A DNA stretch of 13,746 nucleotides from NCBI GenBank assembly GCA_003445035.1, contig DLVV01000197.1, positions 1 to 13,746 on the forward strand. Direction: 5' to 3'. The notes below the pieces were generated by a model. It saw nothing but the letters and a program-made list of their open reading frames with translations. It searched no databases and was not told the origin of the DNA. A program made the position numbers and the translations under genes. Origin of the DNA: Planctomycetaceae bacterium (GTDB lineage: Bacteria > Planctomycetota > Planctomycetia > Planctomycetales > Planctomycetaceae). Below are positions 1 through 5,045 of this stretch, piece after piece (the first letter of the stretch is position 1; each line of letters begins with the position of its first letter).

Positions 1-167
1 TCGAACTGACTGTGGCCACCACCGAGCCAGATCTGGATCACCGCGGTGTCTGACGGGGGCTGCTTGCCCGACGCCGCCTGCAGTCTCAACAACTCGGGCA
101 TCCCCAGTCCGGCCGTACCGGCTGAGAGCGTCCCTTCAAGAAAATGTCGTCGAGACTGGTGTGTCAT
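1..167 (-). CDS. DUF1501 family protein, N-terminal part (cut by window edge)
   Basis: Only the first 55 residues are in the window; the gene runs off the left edge. The protein opens with MTHQSRRHFLEGTLSAG, a twin-arginine (Tat) type export signal with R6-R7-H-F-L, and soon reaches WLGGGHSQFD, the glycine-rich motif with His and Asp that marks the N-terminus of DUF1501 proteins (alkaline phosphatase/sulfatase superfamily by fold assignment; biochemical role unknown). The ATG at 167 is the first start after an in-frame stop upstream, so the start is well fixed. There is no good Shine-Dalgarno sequence. It is divergent from the oxidoreductase at 404. In planctomycetes DUF1501 genes usually follow a DUF1549/DUF1553 gene; here no such gene lies upstream, so this copy looks stand-alone or leads its own operon. 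What lies downstream is not visible. Confidence 0.85.
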   Translation of the reverse strand, partial: MTHQSRRHFLEGTLSAGTAGLGMPELLRLQAASGKQPPSDTAVIQIWLGGGHSQF

Positions 168-177
168 TTGTTCGGAG

Positions 178-320
178 CGCCCATCCGTGGAACACTTGGA
201 TCAAAGGTGACTTGCGCGATGATCGAGTCTACGTGTTCCATCGGGCGTGGTAAAGGTGGAACGTGAGACTGGAGAACAGCGATGTGGTGATGTTTTGAGG
301 GGATTTTGGACCGCCCAAAA
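178..320. promoter_or_regulatory. Divergent spacer with two inverted repeats
   Basis: The 236-bp spacer between the divergent DUF1501 (167) and oxidoreductase (404) genes must hold both promoters. It contains an inverted repeat TGGAACAC (188-195) / GTGTTCCA (233-240), extended outward by CGCCC (178-182) / GGGCG (243-247). A second, tight inverted repeat is TTTTGG (304-309) - accgc - CCAAAA (315-320). A third partial copy of the first half-site, TGGAAC, lies shortly after 250. These could be operators or structured leader RNA. No convincing -35/-10 pair was found, and neither repeat matches an operator I can name. Confidence 0.3.
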
Positions 321-403
321 CTTGCTGAGGCTGCTGGCGTTGCCTGCGGGCCGTCGACGAGTGAGAATCTCCGGCAATTCAACGAGATGTTCAACCAGGG
401 CGA

Positions 404-1411
404 ATGGGGGCGAGCGACATGGCGACAGCAGACGGGACTCGGGTGAAGGTTGCCGTGGTGGGGCTGGGACGCTTCGGGCGTCTTCATTCTCTGACGGTTG
501 CCGGCCTGGCTGAGGCCGAACTGGTCGGGATGGTGGCCCGGCGTTCCGAAAGCGTTGAGGCCCTGCAGGAGGAACTGCCGGACGTACCCGGCTGGATCGA
601 TCTCGAGTTGGCGCTTTCCGAATGCGAGGCTGAAGCGTGGGTGGTGGCTTCGACGACGGCCTCGCACGTACCGATCACCAGGCGATTGCTCGAGGCGGGT
701 AAGACGGTGCTGCTGGAAAAGCCGATCTCCGAGGACCTGGAGGAGGCGCTGTCACTGGAGCCAATCGTGGCCGAGGGATCGGCCAGGCTGATGATCGGAC
801 ACATCCTGCTGTTCAACAGCGAATTCCGGCAGATTCGCAATGAGGCGTCTGTCCGCGGTCGCATCGCGCACATCGATTGCGTACGTCACCGACCGGCGTC
901 GATCGTCAAGGATTTCGCCGGTGAGAATCCTCTGCATGCGGCGATGGTGCACGATCTGTACATGGTGCAGGTTCTGGTCGACCGTGCCGAGCCGAGTGAA
1001 GTGTCGTGTCAGTTTCACCGCACCTCGGGCGGGGAGATCGACCTGGCGCTGGCCCAACTGAGTTGGGAAAACGGACCACTGGTGTCGCTCTCGGCGTCGT
1101 ATCTCACACCCGTCGGCATGCCGCCTCGGGGGATCGATCGCATGGAGGTCTTCGGCGAGGGCTGGGCAGCGCGGGCGGAGGCCAACCCGCGACCTCTGGA
1201 GGTCTGGGGCGAACAGGCCGAATGGCCGATGGCTCTCGAAATTCGCACCGACCCCGAGGGAGCCACGGGGATGCTGGCCGAAGAACTGCGCTGCCTCTGC
1301 CGGGTGGCTCGCGGCGAGCAGGCGATCCCGATGGGAGCCACCTTCGCCGACGCCATCCAGGTGCAGCAGTGGATGAACCGGCTGACCGCAGCGGCGGGTC
1401 CGTCGCATTGA
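404..1411 (+). CDS. Gfo/Idh/MocA-family NAD(P)-dependent oxidoreductase
   Basis: A 335-residue protein of the usual length for the family. The N-terminal Rossmann domain shows VKVAVVGLGRFGRLHS with the GxGxxG dinucleotide-binding motif (G20, G22, G25), and TVLLEKPIS carries the family's E105-K106-P107 signature, whose lysine takes part in catalysis. IGHILLFN at about 131-138 matches the family's GHxxRF region, and VHDLYMV (H183-D184) is the likely substrate-side His-Asp pair of the C-terminal alpha/beta domain. Members oxidise or reduce sugars, inositols and related polyols; the substrate cannot be read from the sequence. No export signal, so cytosolic. A second in-frame ATG at 419 (MATADGTRVKVAVVG) leaves a more typical N-terminus and follows a run of G, so the true start may be 419. 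The gene stands alone and converges on the cold-shock gene. Confidence 0.93.
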   Translation: MGASDMATADGTRVKVAVVGLGRFGRLHSLTVAGLAEAELVGMVARRSESVEALQEELPDVPGWIDLELALSECEAEAWVVASTTASHVPITRRLLEAGKTVLLEKPISEDLEEALSLEPIVAEGSARLMIGHILLFNSEFRQIRNEASVRGRIAHIDCVRHRPASIVKDFAGENPLHAAMVHDLYMVQVLVDRAEPSEVSCQFHRTSGGEIDLALAQLSWENGPLVSLSASYLTPVGMPPRGIDRMEVFGEGWAARAEANPRPLEVWGEQAEWPMALEIRTDPEGATGMLAEELRCLCRVARGEQAIPMGATFADAIQVQQWMNRLTAAAGPSH

Positions 1412-1423
1412 CAGGACCGGCCG
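1392..1423. terminator. Possible bidirectional hairpin between convergent genes
   Basis: Arms 1392-1401 and 1414-1423 pair over ten positions with one mismatch and a 12-base loop that contains the oxidoreductase stop codon. It sits between the convergent oxidoreductase and csp genes. No T-run follows on either strand, so a factor-independent terminator is uncertain; it could simply be a chance GC-rich stem. Confidence 0.25.
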
Positions 1424-1458
1424 TTCCGCTGCATCAACTGGTTCGCTCAGATCGCCGC

Positions 1459-1656
1459 TCAGACCAAGCGGACGTTTTCGGCACGCGGACCCTTCGGGCC
1501 CGTTCCGACGTTGTACGAAACCTGTTGACCTTCCTGAAGGTCGTCGTACTGCGTGCCTTCGACCGACGACATGTGGAAAAACACGTCGGTGCCTGAGCCG
1601 TCCTCAATAAATCCGAATCCCTTGTCCGTGAGCCTCTTGATCGTGCCTTCTGCCAT
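1459..1656 (-). CDS. CspA-family cold-shock protein
   Basis: A 65-residue single-domain cold-shock protein, normal length for the family. It binds single-stranded nucleic acid; family members act as RNA chaperones and can antiterminate transcription. Both RNA-binding motifs are intact: RNP1 as K12-G-F-G-F-I17 and RNP2 as V25-F-F-H-M29. The C-terminus GPKGPRAENVRLV is typical of csp genes. The ATG at 1656 is preceded by a weak GGACGAG. The striking point is context: a long stem-loop with a seven-T tail ends just 21 bases before the start codon, so csp must be read through it, controlled by it, or started from a promoter squeezed into that gap. It lies downstream of the small basic protein on the same strand. 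Confidence 0.95.
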   Translation of the reverse strand: MAEGTIKRLTDKGFGFIEDGSGTDVFFHMSSVEGTQYDDLQEGQQVSYNVGTGPKGPRAENVRLV

Positions 1657-1677
1657 CAGTCTCGTCCAATTCTCAGG

Positions 1678-1730
1678 AAAAAAAGTTGGTCATCGTCTGG
1701 GTGTGAACGCTTCACTCGCCCTGGATGACC
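1678..1730 (-). terminator. Intrinsic terminator or attenuator directly before csp
   Basis: Read on the minus strand, GGTCATC (1730-1724) pairs perfectly with GATGACC (1694-1688). Inside, GGG pairs with CCC and GTGAA (1715-1711) pairs with TTCAC (1707-1703) around a GCG loop. Three bases after the stem comes a run of seven T (1684-1678). This is a textbook factor-independent terminator for transcripts arriving from the small gene whose stop is at 1749. It also lies within what would be the csp leader RNA, since the csp start codon is at 1656. Confidence 0.75.
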
Positions 1731-1748
1731 TGCGTAGGTGATTTTGTT

Positions 1749-1982
1749 TTAGTGGGGAAGACGTCCGGAGTCCAACGAGAAGCCGGTGTCTTCGTCCGCG
1801 TCATCAAACTCGTCTGTTTCGTCTGTTGCTTCCGAATCGATGTCGGCGGGATCCAGATTGGCTGTGGCCGGGTCCTCGAGTCCCTGTTTTCGCCTCAATC
1901 GACGCTGTCTCTTGGCCTCGGCTTTCGCCTTCTTTTCCATTTCCCGTTGCCGTTTGGCAAACGTATTCCGATTGCGTGCGAT
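1749..1982 (-). CDS. Small lysine/arginine-rich protein with acidic tail, probable AUC start
   Basis: From the proposed start the protein has 77 residues: a strongly basic N-terminal half (ARNRNTFAKRQREMEKKAKAE and RQRRLRRKQG, likely helical) and an acidic tail (DSEATDETDEFDDADEDTG). I recall short conserved bacterial proteins of unknown function that begin with Met followed by RNRNTFxKRxRE; the basic half suggests nucleic-acid or ribosome contact, which is inference. Start choice: AAGGAG at 1995-1990 stands exactly seven bases before an ATC at 1982, and the codons that follow give the conserved ARNRNTF. The only conventional alternative, GTG at 2027, has no ribosome binding site and would add 15 unconserved-looking residues. 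An internal ATG would remove the conserved N-terminus. Either AUC initiates, or the ATC is a mutated or misread ATG. A terminator hairpin follows the stop. Confidence 0.72.
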   Translation of the reverse strand: MARNRNTFAKRQREMEKKAKAEAKRQRRLRRKQGLEDPATANLDPADIDSEATDETDEFDDADEDTGFSLDSGRLPH

Positions 1983-1989
1983 GGTTTCA

Positions 1990-1995
1990 CTCCTT
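1990..1995 (-). promoter_or_regulatory. Shine-Dalgarno AAGGAG that selects an ATC start
   Basis: A perfect AAGGAG on the minus strand, seven bases before the ATC at 1982. It is the best ribosome binding site in the window, and no ATG, GTG or TTG lies at a usable distance behind it. Confidence 0.7.
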
Positions 1996-2038
1996 GAAAC
2001 AAAATACCGTGTCGTCGTCAAACTCACGCAAGAAATCG

Positions 2039-2077
2039 ACCATCAGGATGGTAGCGGATTCCATCGAGAAATTCTCG
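2039..2077. promoter_or_regulatory. Two short perfect palindromes upstream of the small basic gene
   Basis: The 177-222 base spacer before the small gene holds ACCATC-ag-GATGGT (2039-2052) and CGAGAA-a-TTCTCG (2065-2077), only 12 bases apart. Both are perfect. They could be operator half-site pairs or small hairpins in a leader. No clear promoter hexamers were recognised, and short palindromes of this size can arise by chance. Confidence 0.25.
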
Positions 2078-2204
2078 TTACCGAGTCATTTGAAGCCCGT
2101 TCTGCGGCGGATCAGAAAATATCCGCATCGACTCGAGGCTAGCAGGTTGCATTCGGTTGTGAAGGGCAACAGTATTGGCTGTCCGCGGAAACGCCGGGAA
2201 ATCG

Positions 2205-3593
2205 CTAGAGGATCTCATGGATCACGCGGCCTCGGCTGATCGGGATCGGACGATCGAGCGGATCGTGGATGACGGTTTCGGGGCTGTAGCCCAGGCAGTG
2301 GAAGACGGTCGAGATGATGTCTCGCGGCCGGACGACTCCATCGACAGGAAATGCCGCGTGCTTGTCGCTGGAACCGTGTACGACGCCCCTGCGGATCCCT
2401 CCTCCGGCCATCGCGACCGAGAAGCAGTTGCCCCAGTGGTCTCGCCCGGCCTTGGCATTGATCTTGGGCGTGTGACCGAATTCCCCCTGCCACACAACCA
2501 GCGTTTCGTCGAGCAGTCCCCGTTGCTCCAGGTCCTCGAGCAACGCGGTGAATGCCTGGTCCATCATTGGCATCAGGAACGACTTCAGTGACTCGCAGTG
2601 CTTCGAATGAGTGTCCCAGCCGCCCTGGTTCTCCTTGCCCTTGATGCGGGTCCAGTTGAGCTGCACCAGCGAGACGCCGCGTTCGACCAGTCGTCGGGCC
2701 AACAGCACACTCTGGGCGTACCGGCTCCGGCCATAACGATCCCGTGTCTTGTCCGATTCCTGGGAAATGTCGAACGCCGTTCCGGCTCGGCCTCGAGTCA
2801 GCAGGTCAAGAGCCTGCTGGGCGTGGAGCTGGTAGGAACTGACGGCGGGGGCCCGGTCGAGATGGTTGCGGGCGGCGTCGAACTGGTCGAGCAACTGGCG
2901 GCGTCGGTCGAGTCGAAGCCCCGCGATGTCCTTTTCGAGTGTCAGTCCGGGGACGTTGAAGGTGTTGTCCTGGGGCTGGCAATGGATCAACCAAGGGTCG
3001 TGTCGACGTCCGAGGAATCCGGCATCCTGTCCAGGCCAGGGGAAGTTGCCGTCGTTCCAGATGTGCTCGGGCAGCGTGACGGCTGCTGGCAACTGGCCGG
3101 TTTCCTGTTTCAGGGCACGAACCATTCCTCCAAGACACGGCCAGTTGTTGGGTGGCTTGGGCAGGGCACTCTCGCGGTTGAGCGGTTGATGGGGGACGCC
3201 GGTCAGCATCTGGTATCCGCTGGAGGAGTGCGAATTGTCACCGGTAACGACGGCCCGCAGCACCGCCATGCGGTTGGCCCACCTGGCGGTACGAGGCATC
3301 AACTCGCCGACGGGCAGCCCGGTCAACGACGAGGAGATGGCACCGAATTCGCCGCGGATGTTGGCCGGGGCCTGGGGCTTGGGGTCCCAGGTCTCGTGCT
3401 GCGGGGCCCCTCCGGTCAGCCCGACCAGAATGACCCGCTTGGCGGTGGGAGGGATGGCCGTCGGGTTGGCCGTCCGGGCGGCGGCCAGGCGAGGCATGGT
3501 CAATCCGCCCAGCCCGATTCCGCCGATCCTCATCCACTCGCGGCGAGTGAGACCGTCACAGAGCGTCGGGCCGTTGTCCAGTAGGCTCAGCAT
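2205..3593 (-). CDS. DUF1501 family protein (third gene of the operon)
   Basis: A full-length DUF1501 protein of 462 residues. Signature blocks in order: an N-terminal LCDGLTRREWMRIGG with twin Arg17-Arg18 and a glycine-rich hydrophobic stretch (Tat-like export signal); LTGGAPQHETWDPKP (about 60-73); WDTH (326-329); EFGHTP (371-376); GRDH (383-386); AGGG (396-399). These His/Asp-rich blocks place it in the alkaline phosphatase/sulfatase superfamily, but no activity has been assigned to the family that I know of. The start ATG (3593) is seven bases after the stop of the preceding DUF1501 gene, so the two are surely cotranscribed and perhaps translationally coupled. It differs clearly from its neighbour in the middle of the protein, so this is not a recent duplication. 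Confidence 0.93.
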   Translation of the reverse strand: MLSLLDNGPTLCDGLTRREWMRIGGIGLGGLTMPRLAAARTANPTAIPPTAKRVILVGLTGGAPQHETWDPKPQAPANIRGEFGAISSSLTGLPVGELMPRTARWANRMAVLRAVVTGDNSHSSSGYQMLTGVPHQPLNRESALPKPPNNWPCLGGMVRALKQETGQLPAAVTLPEHIWNDGNFPWPGQDAGFLGRRHDPWLIHCQPQDNTFNVPGLTLEKDIAGLRLDRRRQLLDQFDAARNHLDRAPAVSSYQLHAQQALDLLTRGRAGTAFDISQESDKTRDRYGRSRYAQSVLLARRLVERGVSLVQLNWTRIKGKENQGGWDTHSKHCESLKSFLMPMMDQAFTALLEDLEQRGLLDETLVVWQGEFGHTPKINAKAGRDHWGNCFSVAMAGGGIRRGVVHGSSDKHAAFPVDGVVRPRDIISTVFHCLGYSPETVIHDPLDRPIPISRGRVIHEIL

Positions 3594-3600
3594 TTCTCGA

Positions 3601-5022
3601 TCATCTAATCAGTTCCTGGATCACCTTTGCCTCGTACACGTCGGTCAACCGTTCGTCCCGCCCGTTGTGTGAATAGGTCAACTGTTCGTGGTCGAGGCCC
3701 AGTTGGTGGAGGATCGTTGCGTGCAGGTTGGCCGTCTGGGTGCGGTTCTCGATGGAACGGTACCCGAAGTCGTCGGTCGACCCGTAGGCCTGTCCGCCAC
3801 GAACACCGCCACCGGCCAGCCAGACGCTGAAGCCGTAGGGGTGGTGGTCCCGACCCTCGTTTCCCTTGGCGGTGTTGCCGTCCCGCAGTTCGGCTCCAGG
3901 AGTCCGGCCGAATTCTCCGCCCCACTGGATCAGGGTCGAGTCGAACAGTCCCCGCTGTTTGAGATCGGTCAGCAGGGCACCGATTGGCCCGTCGGTTTGA
4001 CCGCAGACGCTCCTGAGACCGCTGGTGTTGGCCGAGTGTGTGTCCCAGGGTTGTCCTCGCATGAACAACTGCACGAACCGCACACCCCGTTCGATCAGCC
4101 GTCGTGCCATCAGGCAGCGGCGGCCGTAGGACTTGGTCGTCGGGTTGTTGAGCCCGTACATGTCGTGGGTGGCCTTGGTTTCGCTCGAGAGATCCAGCGC
4201 GTCGGTGGCCGAAAGTTGCATGCGGGCGGCAAGCTCGAAATTGGCGATCCGGGCTTCGAGTTCCAGTTCACCCGGACGCGTGCGGAGGTGTTTGCGGTTG
4301 AGGGCCTGGAGGAGCCCGAGCCGACCCTGGCTGACGGCCTGTGAACGGGTGGTGGATGGCTTGAGGTGCAGGACCGGGACACCCTGGGAGCGGAAGGCGG
4401 TGCCCTGGTAGATCGGCGGCAACCAGCCACTCGACCAGTTGCGGGCTCCGTCGACGGGAAGTCCGACCGGGTCGGGCAGGGCGATGTAGGCCGGCAGGTC
4501 GTCGGTTTCGGATCCCAGTCCGTAGGCCGTCCAACTGCCGATGTTGGGGCGTCCGGGCCGGATCAGGCCGGTGTTGGCCATCCAGATGGCCTGCTCGTGG
4601 TTGCGATGTTCGGTGAACATCGAACGGACCACGGCGATGTCGTCGGCGTGAGCCGCCACGCCGGACATCACCTCCGAGAACTCCAGTCCACTTTCCCCGT
4701 AACGACGGAAGGAGAACGGGCTGCCCAGCAAGTACTTGGTCCGGTCCTCGTCGTCGTCGACTTCCGCCGGTGGCGTCGTGCCGTGGTAGCGGCTGAGCAT
4801 CGGCTTGGGGTCGAGCAGGTCGACGTGGCTGGGGCCACCGTGCATGAACAACTGGATCACCGCGCGGGCGGGGGCCCGGTGGCCGGGAGATCTCTGGTCG
4901 AGCGAGGAGCGGCGGGAATCGGCCGTGGCGGTCGAGGCGATCAGCGACCCGATTGCCATTCCGGCAAATCCGTCACCCAGTTGGCCCAGGGCCGTGCGAC
5001 GTGTGATGGGGCTGACAAACAT
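3601..5022 (-). CDS. DUF1501 family protein (second gene of the operon)
   Basis: A 473-residue DUF1501 protein. MFVSPITRRTALGQLG holds a Tat-like signal (Arg8-Arg9). Then come FMHGGPSHVDLLDPKP (about 59-74), W326-D-T-H-S, EFGRTP (370-375), EGRDHHPYGFS (GRDH 390-393) and AGGG (403-406), the standard DUF1501 order. Predicted to be exported and to act outside the cytoplasm; function unknown. The ATG at 5022 is chosen because it begins the Tat signal; the frame stays open 945 bases further upstream, but that part overlaps the cytochrome-type gene in another frame and gives a low-complexity, arginine-rich translation unlike any protein. The gap to the upstream gene's stop is 23 bases. In planctomycete genomes a DUF1501 gene directly behind DUF1549/DUF1553 is the norm, and this copy fills that slot. 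Confidence 0.94.
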   Translation of the reverse strand: MFVSPITRRTALGQLGDGFAGMAIGSLIASTATADSRRSSLDQRSPGHRAPARAVIQLFMHGGPSHVDLLDPKPMLSRYHGTTPPAEVDDDEDRTKYLLGSPFSFRRYGESGLEFSEVMSGVAAHADDIAVVRSMFTEHRNHEQAIWMANTGLIRPGRPNIGSWTAYGLGSETDDLPAYIALPDPVGLPVDGARNWSSGWLPPIYQGTAFRSQGVPVLHLKPSTTRSQAVSQGRLGLLQALNRKHLRTRPGELELEARIANFELAARMQLSATDALDLSSETKATHDMYGLNNPTTKSYGRRCLMARRLIERGVRFVQLFMRGQPWDTHSANTSGLRSVCGQTDGPIGALLTDLKQRGLFDSTLIQWGGEFGRTPGAELRDGNTAKGNEGRDHHPYGFSVWLAGGGVRGGQAYGSTDDFGYRSIENRTQTANLHATILHQLGLDHEQLTYSHNGRDERLTDVYEAKVIQELIR

Positions 5023-5045
5023 GGCGAGGTTCCGTGCCCGGGGCT

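Noticed and set aside
1988..2027. GTG at 2027 as the start of the small basic protein
   Set aside because: No ribosome binding site precedes it, it adds 15 residues before the conserved-looking RNRNTF segment, and it would put a perfect AAGGAG inside the gene; kept as the main alternative.
2598..3584. Open plus-strand frame (328 codons) antisense to a DUF1501 gene
   Set aside because: The DUF1501 signature blocks lie on the minus strand; the antisense product is Gly/Arg/Val-rich shadow sequence.
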